From Cercophora sp. LCS_1 (Eukaryota; Ascomycota; Sordariomycetes; Sordariales; Lasiosphaeriaceae): a DNA stretch of 64,000 bases. Of the stretch, positions 44,596 to 55,886 are shown in pieces. A program made the position numbers and the translations under genes. The notes under the pieces are model-generated. The model worked only from the letters and a program-made list of their open reading frames with translations. It was not told the origin of the DNA and did not search any database. Position 1 is the stretch's first letter; every line of letters begins with the position of its first letter. The stretch is taken from contig JAPZLL010000003.1 of NCBI GenBank assembly GCA_036250225.1, positions 248,001-312,000 on the forward strand, given 5' to 3'.

Positions 44596-45798
44596 TCAAC
44601 CAACGACCTTTCCGGTCAGCTTGATGCTCCTCCTCCGCGCAGCTAGCCCACTCAGGATCCCCCTCTTCTGCCCCGTGGTGATTTGTGGTGACACAGGAGA
44701 AATGGGCGTATGTGCCATCGGCGACGGAGGCATCATCATGGCGTTTTTCTTGGCTGCCTTGAGAATGTCTCCGTAAGTGACCGGTGTCTGAGGTGTGCTT
44801 GGCCCCGCCTCCTCCACTTCGCTCTTTTCGGGAGCGTCCGCCGCTGGTGGCTCGTCTCCACCCACAGAAAAAGTGTAAGTCGACGAACTTTGACGAGGTT
44901 GTTGTTGAGGTGAGTCGGCCCTGAGCAGTGGTCGGCTTCGCTTCCTAACCAAGCTGAATGTCCTCGACACGCCCCGAAGAATCTGTGTTGGAGTCTTTGG
45001 CACCTTCACCGACTCGTCGCCATCGCCTGCCGTCTTTGGCCTCTCCGAGTGCTGGTGCTTTGGCATCTCGAGGGAATAGGTGCTTCCATTTGCGTATGGG
45101 TCGATGCTCAGAAATGGCGGTGGGCGCTTCTTGACCAACAGCTCACTCAAGAGATTGCCACCCTTCTTCACTGGTGATACCGACGCAACGGAGCTCGCAG
45201 GCGTCTCGGATCTTTCCACTGGTGACCGTGCCAAAGAAGAAACGGTGCTCGACCGTGTGCGGCTGGTCATCTCGCTCGAGTTCGGAGACACCGACCTCCG
45301 CCGTAGCAATGTCAGGTCAACAATTGAAGGCTTGCCCGAGTATATGACCGACACGACGCGAGCTGTGTCCTCGTGACTACTCCGCCGTGACGAAGGCGAC
45401 ATGGGGTCTGTGTTACTTTCATCGTCGACGCTCGAGTCGTAGTCATAATCGGAAAAGTCGTCGGCGTCTGAGGAGGCTTCTTCCGAGGACATGTAGAGAT
45501 CGAGGGGAGTGGCTTGGCCTGGTGTGACGACCGTCTCGATGGAGCCGCCTAGTGTCAGGCCCAAGTTGTCAAGCAGTCGCGACGCTCGCAGAGCCGACTT
45601 TCGTGGGAGCTCCGGTGGCGGGGCCATCTCGTCAGCGGTGGTCGGCCGCGCCCGCTTGGGGTGTGGTGCCATGTTGTCATCGGCGTCGTAGTAGTTCTGG
45701 TAAACTTCTGGAACAAAAATGTTTGCGGGTTTCGTGGCGTCCGTCGCCATCACTGGGTCGGGGACGGGGCCAGGTGCCCTGAGGGAAATGGGAGACAT
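44596..45798 (-). CDS. fungal protein of unknown function, 400 aa
   Basis: Single exon from ATG 45798 to TGA 44596. There is no signal peptide or membrane segment. Low-complexity Ser/Pro stretches separate several short, well-formed blocks: KSALRASRLLDNLGLTLGGS (about 64-83), an acidic stretch (EEASSDADDFSDYDYDSS), PSIVDLTLLRRRSVSP, GGNLLSELLVKKRPPPFLSI, TPTQILRGVSRTFSLVRKRS, and a basic C-terminus (RGILSGLAARRRSIKLTGKV). Many SP/TP sites suggest kinase control; the VDLT motif could bind SUMO (inference). I do not recognise the family. It is the only gene in nearly 10 kb, with long non-coding flanks on both sides, which is typical of regulatory genes in filamentous fungi. Confidence 0.8.
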   Translation of the reverse strand: MSPISLRAPGPVPDPVMATDATKPANIFVPEVYQNYYDADDNMAPHPKRARPTTADEMAPPPELPRKSALRASRLLDNLGLTLGGSIETVVTPGQATPLDLYMSSEEASSDADDFSDYDYDSSVDDESNTDPMSPSSRRSSHEDTARVVSVIYSGKPSIVDLTLLRRRSVSPNSSEMTSRTRSSTVSSLARSPVERSETPASSVASVSPVKKGGNLLSELLVKKRPPPFLSIDPYANGSTYSLEMPKHQHSERPKTAGDGDESVKVPKTPTQILRGVSRTFSLVRKRSRPLLRADSPQQQPRQSSSTYTFSVGGDEPPAADAPEKSEVEEAGPSTPQTPVTYGDILKAAKKNAMMMPPSPMAHTPISPVSPQITTGQKRGILSGLAARRRSIKLTGKVVG

Positions 45799-48700
45799 GA
45801 TTGTCTCCTGTGAGGTGAGAGTGTTGCCGGTTATCGATGGCGTTCTCTAACTCTTGGGGTGCGACAACACCAAGGTCGGACCAATGGGTGGGTATGGGCA
45901 GCGATGTTCTTGATCACCAGGACCAAGTGTCGAGAGGGTCGCAACAACGACGCAGCAGTGGGGTATCGTGGGAATATTGTCGTTTCGTTGGAGACAGAGT
46001 TGTGGGATGGAAAATGGAGAAGGGTGCCAAAGCTGCTCCCAAGAGGGTGGGAGGTTTATTTTAATGAACCAGCGCCCACTCGCGCAAGTCAGCGCATGTA
46101 CCAGGCGCATGGGGCGAGGAGCCTGAGGTGGTATGTGATGGATATCCCGCCAAGAGGAGCAACGGCCTGCACGAACCAGCCTGGAAAAGTACTGTGCGAG
46201 GTACCATCAGGGTACGGCGATACTTTCCCTTTGCATGACGGGCGTCCATACCCCGGCCACCCTACCCCGGCCACCCTTGGAGGTCAACCCCCACCCTTGC
46301 ACGCCAACAAGGCCCACCAGTTCCTCGTCGTGGTTGCGGCGGAATGGATTCGCAGGAATGCACTACTCCAACAGGACGACGTCAGCGACACACCAGGAGC
46401 AAAGGGCCTCCTTCCTCATGAATCGTGGCGGAGAGACTTTGTGCGGCCAATCGAAACCATTCAACAACGTAGCCCCTTGGTGGTGTCTGGAGGCGTCGTC
46501 GACGGCGCAGGCCCGACAGTCGTGGTTGGCTCGCGGGATGCGTTTCAGGTAAAAAAGGCATTTGGCCCATGGAGGCTTCTCTCGACCTGGAATTCGTGGG
46601 ATCCGTTGCTGTTAGCCGTCCGACCTTGTAACCACCCAACAGCTAGCGTAGAGACTCCTTTCAATTCAGTGCTGAGGATTGATGGCGATGGGGCTTCTCG
46701 ACTCGTGCTCGTTGCGACCCTGACTCTACAATCGGCGTCGTCGAAACTTGGCTGAACATATGGTCAAAGTCGCGTTTTCCGTCATCCTGCAGTAAGGTGA
46801 CAGCCGCCACCTTGGTTGTCGTCTCTTACATTAATCGCGACTGCAGCGCCCACTAGGCCTGATGGACACGAGGAGGATATCATGAGATCAGCAATACACT
46901 TTATAGCGGCGTCTGTCGTCATCTTTCGATGCTTTCTCGCCCTGTATTTTTTTTCTTGCTTCATCCTGATCTGCGACACCTCAACACGCGACATGGGCGG
47001 GGCTGTCACAAGGTTCGCCGACGTTTTGGGGTTGGGAGTGTCAAGCTGTCGATTGGCAGCAGTCGCTCGCATACGAGCATGGCTCTCGAGCTTGTGGTGC
47101 CTGGCCTGCGAGCGCTGATTGGCTCGCCTCAAAACATCCACGGCGACAACCTCGAGGCGACCTCGAGCAGCGGCAGTCGCGATCACCGCTGATTGGAGCA
47201 AGCGCTGCAGCAGCGCGATGCGAGGAGGGTGGGAGACGAGAAAAATCCACCTACTGCACGATGCAGTGAAGCTTCTCGTTTCCATGCAAGCGAAAATTCA
47301 AGCGAGCCATGTTCTTCGGCCACAGAGCTCCGCGTTCCCTCTGTTTCGCTCCACGCCAGCGTCGTTCGAGTCTTCCAGAGGGCTGGGCGAGGACCAAGAC
47401 CGACCTCCCATCCTTCCATTTCGCTATCCAGCTCGCTGGGCTGCTGAGCAATCCATGACCATGTCCAGAGATATCTTTTCAATATGGATATCTAGTGTTT
47501 TTCCTCGGTAATCGAACTCATTCTGGCTGCTGTTATTGATGGTCCTCCGAGAACGACTCCATTGGGATGGCACGACGGCAGCCGGTGTGGACCGGACCCA
47601 GCCGCCCTCGATCCCGCAACCACTGGGGATTTTGGGCTGTCCGGGAGGGCCTCGCCAGCCGATTGCAAGCATGAAGCTACAGATTGCGGTGTAGCGGCAC
47701 CGTGTCCTTCCTCCCCGCCTCGGGACGGCGAGAATAGCTGCGACTGGCACTGCCGATTGCCCAACCCCCCATTCCTCCCGTGTTATAGCCCCAGCTAAGG
47801 GTGACCAACACCACCTAGTGCCCCCAAGGAGTGTTTACTCAGGATCGCCAGATGGCTTCAGCTTCTGCGTACCTCAGTTGCCGATGCCGCTTGCAGCAGG
47901 AATTTGCTAGCGGCCCAGCACTGGAATGGATTATAGCCCCAACAACTAATACCTCAACACCACCAACCCGCCACCCGCAGGAAGGGAGAAAAGAAACATC
48001 GGCTCTGCGTCCGAAGTTCCGTGTCAACCACTTGGAGGCATTTGATAGTCCCGCCACAAGAGTCAGCCTGGCGACAACCAGCACAGAGCAATTCGTCAGA
48101 TGCAGTTTCGAGGCTCGGCACGCACACAGAAGCGCTGGCGAACCATATCGTTGCAGAGTCGTTTAGGGTCTGCTTCAACACCTTCAGCCTTCGCCGATAG
48201 TTGAGGCGGTGGACAAAGTCACACACACACACACACACATACATACACACATACACACAGCCATCCAGGGATTGAGAGAGCAATTCGGTCCGTTGAACAG
48301 CATGGGAGCTTCGCCTTCTGTTTCGTCCAGTTCCCGTGTTCCGGTGTCTTTTTGAGTTCGGGATGCGTTCGATCCCAGGGTCACACATCTGAGCAAATGG
48401 CAAGTCAGGGACACGCACGGCGGGTCTTGCTCGTGGCGCCCACGTCGCTGTGTTCGTCTGATGTGAGAGGCCTGTTCCCTGGATGGCTTTTGTGATGCGG
48501 GAGTACGCCACGGGACATGATTGGGCACCAGCGGGTTGGAGGGCTGCGGCATCTAGGGCCGACGTTATCTGAAGCAGGGCCGGATCTCAAAAGTGTTTTG
48601 AAGTTGTCGAAACAACCCCCTTCACGCCGTGCCTGGGCGTGCACTGCCATGCTCCATCTGGGCGATAAGCAATTGGATAACGACAGGGCAGCGACACATC

Positions 48701-50287
48701 ACAGCAATCGAAACACTGATGGATTGACGTCTGCCGTCTCTGTAACTCTAGAATCCCAATGCGACCCCCCTTGGTGCCAGTAGCGACGACGGGAAAGGGA
48801 GCCACCGGGTGCCTCGATGCGCTGCTGTCCTGTCTCCTCCCTCTTCCTCCTGCAAATTGCGTCACACTTGGCCCGTGGGTTGACCGCTGAAGAGACCGCG
48901 GGGTGTTTCGTCTGGGCGTTTCACCCAAAATCAGTCTAGCGCAGGATGGGGCAGCCGATCCGATGCTAAATTTGTCTCTCCTTCATCCTCACCAGCGAAC
49001 GCGATGTTGACGAGGGATGAGGAATGAGGGATGAGAATACCGTCTCTGTTGCTTACCAGGCAGTCATCATCCACGATATTGAAGCGGAAGTCGGAGGGAC
49101 GGTGCTCCTCGAATTTCCGTCTCCAGATGGTACCTGCCGCTGCGTCAGCACCTAAATCAATCGGCTGGGAGCCCTCTGCAACCAAAACTGGCAACCCGAG
49201 GAATTATCCGCAAGGCTGTGGTTCCTCTATACAAAGATACGATCTCACTGCGCCAGGTCGTCGGTGGTCTGGTGGCCCGACCGTAAAGTGCACTCCTCGG
49301 CTGAGAATTGCTGGTTGCAACACTTCAAACAGACCGAGTCCTTGTCGGTGATGCAATGCACCGTGGTCACTACCCAAGTGGGATCGCACGCCCAGCGGTT
49401 GCTAAGCCATCCAAAAGCCGGCAATGTTTTGTTTCCTATCCAGTCAACCAATCCCGATTGTGCACTGTCGACGGGACCAACCCACGCGGCCTGGTCTTGG
49501 TCCGGCTGGCGTCTCGCCGAACTGAACAGGTGACCAGGTTGTCCTTCCCTTCCAGAACATCAATGGAAGAGCGAGTCAACGCTGTGATACCCACATCGGA
49601 GACTAAGAACCCCTGGCTGAGACGTAACCCTGTATGTTGGGAAAGGCAGACAAGTATTACAAGCGCCGCGTTTGCTCCTCGGCCTTGTGTCATTGAAATA
49701 AGGTAAACAATATGCTGTAGGGTGGTATCAGAGATTGCGTGTCGGCTAACCAGACCACCGCTGCAGTTCATGCTCACCACTCGTCGTGTGACTGCATCCC
49801 AACTGGCACGAGTTTGCAAAGCTAACCTCGGGGTGGTTACGGATACAGCGGGATGAAGCCTGAATTTTCACTGTGGCACGTTGCTCCAGAGGACACGACA
49901 GGATACCGTGCTTTCCTGTTCCGGGTTTTGGGTGTTGATGTTGGGCAACCTCGTCTCGTGAGCCTGGATGCAAGTGACCCCAGGGCGAAGCTTAATCTTG
50001 CCCCTATTCTGCTAGGTTCTGTTGACGAGAGCCTTTGTGCCACCAGGCCACTTATAAGAGGGATCAATGCGAGCATAGGAAACTTTCGATCATAGACACC
50101 TCGGTCCACATCCATAGGCCGTTATAATTTCATGGAGAAGGGAGCCGTGTAATACCATCAACCCAACGCCAAATCATCATCCCCGTGCGCTATCCAGTAC
50201 CTGCTAAAACCTTGTAAACCCTTGAGTGGCATGCAACCAAGAACATAACCCCCAGCCCTAACAATGACAAGGTAGAGAACCTGAACA
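45799..50287. other. 4.5-kb gene-empty interval
   Basis: The first part should be the promoter and leader of the 400-residue gene. A 14-bp direct tandem copy (TACCCCGGCCACCC) lies near 46249-46276, and a CA-rich microsatellite at 48220-48260. Long frames such as 45859-46755 plus strand look random. A Cys-containing minus-strand frame at 49245-49451 is discussed as a weak candidate. Confidence 0.4.
48220..48260 (+). repeat. (CA)n/(CATA)n microsatellite
   Basis: A CA dinucleotide run of about 20 bp passes into CATA-type repeats, 41 bp in total, in non-coding DNA. Confidence 0.9.
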
Positions 50288-52857
50288 TCACAAATTCTCA
50301 AAATTTGCCCCGTCCTGCGCCCACTCCATAGAAATCGTAGCCCACAGATCGTTATACGTTGTCCCGAGTGGAACTTGCTGGACTGTATCTCCCCCGACCA
50401 TAGGATTCACCACAGCCCCCTGCACGTCGACAGCACCCCTTCCAGCGATAGAACCACCGACACCGAGATTTGCCGAGAAGGTCTCGTCCCAGTATGGGAG
50501 GTAGGCCTCTTTGAAGCTTTGATCCTGTTGAAAGGTCAGAGAGCGTCGATGTGGTGTCGGGTATCATGACAAGAGAGACACTCGAAGAACGGTTTAAGAG
50601 AGGGGATGGAATCGGACTTACCAACATGGGACACGCCGGTCCTTCACTTGACATGTCGATACCTGGGTGCGGATTCCGTCCGGTGGCAGCAGCCCACATT
50701 GACGCGAGCCTGAAGTGGGTCAGTGATCATCACCCAGTCGAGCAACACAGGGGAAAGAAAACAAAAGAAAAAAGAAATCACTCACATCCCCTGCCTCCCC
50801 CTCGCCTCCTTCTCCTCCCTCTCCAACTTGGCAACCCTCTTTCTATACTTTTCCCTCACAACGCCCAACACAACCTTGCTGGCGCTCAACACATCCAACT
50901 TCCCCCCTCCCGTATTTCCTCCCGTATTCCCCCCACCAGCACCAGCATTCCCACCCAACAACCCCCGTCTAATCTCCTCCCCATCCAACCCACACCCATC
51001 CTCCCCATCCCCCATCCTACACAGCCGATCCAGATACTCCTCAAACCGCACACTCGCCCTCTCATCCCTCCCCCACCCCTCCAACCCCGGTACCGCAAAA
51101 CTCAACCGGTACCCCAACACAACACTGAGGATCAGCGTCGCCCAATCCGTCGCCGAAAACGCATTCAAGTGCACCCCCGGTATCGCAATGAAATACTCAA
51201 ACAATTCCGTCAAAATCGGCACAATAGCTTTGACTCTTGCGAGATTGGGCTTAAAAACCGCTACATTTGCGTTTTCCTCCTTTCCATTACTTGGTAACCT
51301 GAGCAGCGGTGCAGCAGCAACGAATATCCTGGAGAATAAGAGTGCAATGCGCACCGAATAGTTTGATGAAACGGCGGGTGGCATGCGAGCCTCCCACTCG
51401 TCGATTTGGGAGGCGATGCCCTTGAGTATGAGCTCCATTTGGTATTCGGTTTGGATGTCGCCGCGACGGATTTTGCGGAGCTCGTGGGTTTCTTCCGTCA
51501 GACGCTGGAAGCGGATTTTCCATGCTAGGAGGGAATCCATTTGGACGGGGCTATGCGTCGCCAAAATGTCAACGCAGGAGGTCGTGTAGGGTGTGTAGTC
51601 CATTGTTGGTTTGCGGTTCCAGGATGTGGCGTAGTGGGAGGTTAAAAAGTACGTTGCCAGGTAGACGCGGATCTGGGCGATGCGGGATTCGGATACCGGA
51701 GTGACGAGAGACAAAGAGTCGAGTTCGAGATCTGAGACAATGTCGACCGCCATCCGGACGTAGTGCAGCGCTTGTTTGTTTTTGGGACGCAGGTGGAAGG
51801 GGTACCAGGCTACGTAGATGACGAGACCTTCGAGGAGCTGCATGCTTCGTTCGCCGCCAGCTACGAATTTGAGACCGAGGATCTTGCGGAATTCCTCGTC
51901 GTAGAGACTGTGGCCTTGGAGGGTGCGGCTGCTGCTTGTTGCTGCGAGGGCTGCGAGGAGGACAAAGGGTCTGTCCCGGGCGAGATCGGCGACTGTTGCG
52001 TCGGGGTCGATGGTCACGCAGGGGAAATGCTGGAGCATGACGTCGCGGAAGGTCACCAGGAGGGTTTGGGCCGAGTCTAGGTTGAACTGCGGTTGGAGTC
52101 CTAGGGCTGTGGCTACGGTGCGTTGCTGTTTCTTGGGCAGAGGCGCCGTTGATGATGGGGGAGTTGATAAGGCTGAAGCACCCACGGGGAGGGACGAGGC
52201 ATGAGACGACACAACTGAGGCGGCCGACGGCGTCAGATTACCTTGGTTGTCGTTGGCGAGGAGCCAGTTGGGGTCCATGGGGCACTCGGCGAGAGCCATG
52301 TCGTCGTCCTCGGAGCTGTTGGTGATCAGGGCGGCAATGGCATCCTCGTGCTGAAGGCGGAGGGCCTCAAACGTTTCCGTGACCTCGTCGATGGGGGGCA
52401 TGGGAATGTCAATGGTGAACGTCTTGGACGGCCCGGCGAGAGGCGGCAGAGGGGCGACGCGAGCCGACGAGTCGACGCTACGCGGTCAGGATGGCCAAGT
52501 TGAATCCAAGCCGAGGGGGTCATACCGTTTGCTTTGACGGCGACGGGTGCGTGGTCCAGTCTTAAACACGCATTCTCGCTTGGAGTCGAGACATCTGAGA
52601 GCGAGAATTAGGGCGGGGATACCAAAATATGATGGAAATGGGTTTAGGGCGTGTGTTGAGGAGTGGAGAGGCTATGTAGGTCTTGTTTGCTGGCATTGGG
52701 ACACACAATACCTCTTGCAGATGCCCAATTGGTTACTGGCCTGGCATTTGACCTTGGCCGCCCGGCACGCCTCGCAGGCATTAGTGACCTTTTGATTGCG
52801 AGCACGGGGGTTAGCCTGCTGCCGCGGCTCTTCGGTGTCGTTGCTGGACGATTCCAT
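50288..52857 (-). CDS. Zn2Cys6 transcription factor, 743 aa
   Basis: Five exons (52857-52712, 52594-52526, 52477-50786, 50709-50622, 50524-50288) join in frame. The binuclear zinc cluster is complete, CX2CX6CX8CX2CX6C, at Cys 28, 31, 38, 47, 50 and 57 (CEACRAAKVKC ... ICKRCLDSKREC), split by intron 1, followed by a basic linker (GPRTRRRQSKR). The middle region resembles the fungal transcription factor homology domain: LLVTFRDVMLQHFPCVTI, EGLVIYVAWYPFHLRPKNK, ALHYVRMAVDIVSDLELD and ATYFLTSHYATSWNRKPTMD. A Gly-rich stretch and a basic region (RKRVAKLEREEKEARGRQ) precede the last exons, which end in an acidic/aromatic tail (YLPYWDETFSANLG ... WAQDGANFENL), a plausible activation segment. The target pathway is unknown and no cluster lies next to it. 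Confidence 0.9.
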
Positions 52858-53447
52858 TGTCTCTCAACACACTCAGGGCAGTGTCTCCATCAACTAGTTG
52901 GCTGCTTGCTGTCTTGTGAAGCAAGCGAATCTTGTCGGTGACGAGTTATGGCAAAAAATCGGGCTGGAAATGCCAAATGCGAATGCCCCGATGCCTCTCG
53001 GGTCTTAGGTGTGGATGCTTGCGATGCTGCTGACCCGATGCTCGGCTTCGGTTCCGTCTTGGTTGGGTCCAAGTGCGGCGGGAGCTCCCTGGCCGCTGTC
53101 TTGGCCCCGAGGGGTCGCGGAGTTTAAAAGAACCACGGGAGGGCGGTGGCTGATTGCTGACTACCTTCCGAATCGACTCGGCCACTCCTACCGATCCTAT
53201 CAAGCGTGTGCACCAAAACTTGACAAAACGACCAAACACAATATTATCAATATTAACCTCTGAAAATGCTTTTGGTCATCAACTGGCTACAAGCCTCATC
53301 CATTCGTGAAATAGGGGTATTGAGATAACGACAGCCCGACCAATCCATCCACCCGTCCTTGCCAGGTATACATCAACAGAAACAGTCATCAAAACAAAAC
53401 ACCAGGCAGCCGAGGCACAATCATACAGAAAAACCAGCCACAATCCA
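52858..53447. other. intergenic: promoter of the Zn2Cys6 gene
   Basis: 590 bp between two minus-strand genes. No coding sequence or repeat is recognised. Confidence 0.45.
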
Positions 53448-55886
53448 TCAATTGATGCCATCTTCCGAGCACCGTACGACTTCGCAGAGTGCTCGCAACA
53501 ACAAGGGGTCTGCCGCCTCGCTGTCCCTTGACTGCGCAAACACGCTGCCCTTGCCAGCAGCCGGGTTCTGCATCGTGGATTTGAGTGTTGCAATGAGATT
53601 ATTGATGCAGCGTCCAAGCCCAACCTGCACGTCACGAAGGGCTGCTGACTCGCTGTTGCTGCGCGATCTTGAGTCGCTCCCAAGCCGTTGATTGCTGATC
53701 CGCCTAAGTAGCACATTCGACTCACTGTTGAGGCTGCTGCAGCTTGGCGTCGCCGTTTCCTGCAGTCCCAGAATGCTTGCTGCCTTTTTGGGAATCTTTT
53801 GTCCATCGCCATCATTTGGGGTCGGTGCCGGCGGTTGAACGGGCACTGGCGGACATAGACAGATGATATAGTTGAAAGCGATGAGGTGTGCATACAGCGC
53901 ATCGCACAAGTAGTCTGCCCCGGACGGGAATATGTTCTTGATCGGTGTCCAATTTGGCATCACCGGTTCCTTGGACGTCGCGGCCGCCCTCTCCGGAGCT
54001 GGAGTCAGGCTCATGCTCTGTCGGGATGGCCGAGTGTGTATCAGCCTGGGCAGACCCCAACGTGTTGGCTGTTTGGTGCTGCCACTAGACAAAGAGAAAC
54101 CCGATCTGTTGTCTTCGCTCAATCGGTCCAAAGACACTGGTTGACGCCGCAGTTTCTTCGAGTACGACCGTATCGTGTCGATCGACAGACTCGACGTGAG
54201 AAGCATCGTATCCGGGAAGCATGAAACCGAGATCCGCAGCGTCTCAACCAGATTCGGTGGCAGAGGGATGACTGAGCCCGAAATGCCAGGCCCGTGATTT
54301 GACCAACGGTGGTCCAGAGGCTCAATCGTTGAGCCAGCCCAGCTACTGAATGTACCAGTCGAGGGCTTGCGATTGTGTTTAGAGGGTTCAAGACACCCCA
54401 CAGTGTCCTCATCTTCAATATCATCGAAGAGACACCCCTCTGAGATGCTGGCATGCGGAGGGCTTGCGATAGATGACCGGCGAGGCGGGGGCTCCCGTCG
54501 CGTCGAGTCGAATGAAGGTGGCTTTGAGGCATCGATGATAGTCCTGCCGCACGGAGTTGCCAACATGAGGATAGGAGGGTGCGATGTGAGCGGACCGCCT
54601 GCGGCGTATCGCCGTTCCTCTTCCAGGCTTCTCCCAGGAGAGTGTGGAGGCATCGCCGGAGCGTCAACCGGACCCGAAACGGACGAAGGCCTGCATAGCG
54701 TCTTCTTTAGCGACGACCTCCGCTTGGGAACCGCAACCGGCGGCTGGATATCAACCAGGCGCGGTCGCTCCATTCGAAGATGACTTGACGATGTATGTGG
54801 TCGCTCGCCCGCCGCTTGTCTGGCAGAGCGGTCGCACGTTGTGGCAGTTGACGGCCTAAGCCCCCCACTAGGTGATAGAGGCAACATATCCGAGCTGAAA
54901 GCTTTCAAAGCCGGGGCTGCCAGAGGGTGTTGGGGGGCCCTACCCTCGACACTGGGCTGGTCGTTGGTGTACGCGTGGTTGCCATCTTCCCCGGTCTCTT
55001 CTCCGGCCTCAGGCTCGGTGTCGGCGTCCAACCATGTCCCGTGGTGAGACCGCTTCAGCTTCGGGGACCCTGTGGAGGACGGAGAGAGAGGTTTTTGTGA
55101 GAGCAAGGACGAACGCCGCCCTGAGACAGACGTAGCCGCTGTCGTGAATGACTGTTCGCGGGTTCGGACAACCGAGTCCTCCATATCCAAAGAAGTGTCG
55201 CTGGCTGAATCAGACAAGTCGGCTTGGTATCGAGATTCATCCTGTTCGTAACTCATCTCAACCAATGTCGACTGCTCACTAGTTATGATGATGGACTGCG
55301 CTGCCACGCGCGTACTGTCCGGCTGGTACGTTGGTGTAGGGCGCCTGGGAACATCAACCCCCTGGAACACTTGGTCATCGTCGACATCGGACGAGGCGAG
55401 CCCTCGCGAAGGGCAGCCAGCTGTCATGGACCTAGAGGCAAAGACAGCGCTGGACACCTCGAGGTCGCGGGCCAGCAGCTCGGGAAGGTTGCAGTCGGCC
55501 GTGGGTTCGTTGGCAGACATGGTGCTGGCAGTGGAATCGGAGGTTGCCTGCATGTTTGACTGAGTGGTCGTGGCCGACGGGGATAATATCAAGGGTAGGA
55601 GCTTATTCATGCTCGATACGGATCGTCGTGGGGTCGATCCCTGTGCAGATCGCTTGAAACTGCAGCTCTCGGGGTTTGTCTGGTACAGAATGTGTGAGAT
55701 AGGGAGCCGTGTAACCTTGGAACCGGGTTCTGGCATCGAAGCCGGGTCGTGAGCGCGAGCACGTCTGTAATGTATTGGTCCGGCCGGGCTGTCCCTGGTC
55801 CACGACGAGATCTGGGAGGAGCTAGGCCCGGGTCGAAGGAAATACGGGGCTCGGGACGGAGAATATAGACCAGACGACGCTCTCAT
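53448..55886 (-). CDS. large Ser/Pro-rich fungal protein of unknown function
   Basis: Single open frame of 812 residues. The first 600 residues are Ser/Thr/Pro-rich and probably disordered, with many basic-SS phosphosite-like motifs (GRRSSLLS, PKRRSSLKK, PPRRSSIAS). Ordered-looking sequence is confined to the C-terminal third: GSVIPLPPNLVETLRISVSC, WTPIKNIFPSGADYLCDALY, AHLIAFNYIICLCPP (about residues 640-685) and LGRCINNLIATLKSTM to the end. The acidic CLFDDIEDEDTVGCLEPSKH lies about residue 490. I do not recognise the family; a signalling or polarity adaptor would fit but is speculation. The frame stays open for about 200 bp upstream without an ATG. A tiny ATG-CCC-CGA-TGA upstream frame overlaps the start codon. 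Confidence 0.8.
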   Translation of the reverse strand: MRASSGLYSPSRAPYFLRPGPSSSQISSWTRDSPAGPIHYRRARAHDPASMPEPGSKVTRLPISHILYQTNPESCSFKRSAQGSTPRRSVSSMNKLLPLILSPSATTTQSNMQATSDSTASTMSANEPTADCNLPELLARDLEVSSAVFASRSMTAGCPSRGLASSDVDDDQVFQGVDVPRRPTPTYQPDSTRVAAQSIIITSEQSTLVEMSYEQDESRYQADLSDSASDTSLDMEDSVVRTREQSFTTAATSVSGRRSSLLSQKPLSPSSTGSPKLKRSHHGTWLDADTEPEAGEETGEDGNHAYTNDQPSVEGRAPQHPLAAPALKAFSSDMLPLSPSGGLRPSTATTCDRSARQAAGERPHTSSSHLRMERPRLVDIQPPVAVPKRRSSLKKTLCRPSSVSGPVDAPAMPPHSPGRSLEEERRYAAGGPLTSHPPILMLATPCGRTIIDASKPPSFDSTRREPPPRRSSIASPPHASISEGCLFDDIEDEDTVGCLEPSKHNRKPSTGTFSSWAGSTIEPLDHRWSNHGPGISGSVIPLPPNLVETLRISVSCFPDTMLLTSSLSIDTIRSYSKKLRRQPVSLDRLSEDNRSGFSLSSGSTKQPTRWGLPRLIHTRPSRQSMSLTPAPERAAATSKEPVMPNWTPIKNIFPSGADYLCDALYAHLIAFNYIICLCPPVPVQPPAPTPNDGDGQKIPKKAASILGLQETATPSCSSLNSESNVLLRRISNQRLGSDSRSRSNSESAALRDVQVGLGRCINNLIATLKSTMQNPAAGKGSVFAQSRDSEAADPLLLRALCEVVRCSEDGIN

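Noticed and set aside
45859..46755. 298-codon plus-strand frame upstream of the 400-residue gene
   Set aside because: It starts within the likely promoter of the divergent gene, has random composition (many Trp, Arg, Pro, His mixed) and no recognisable domain.
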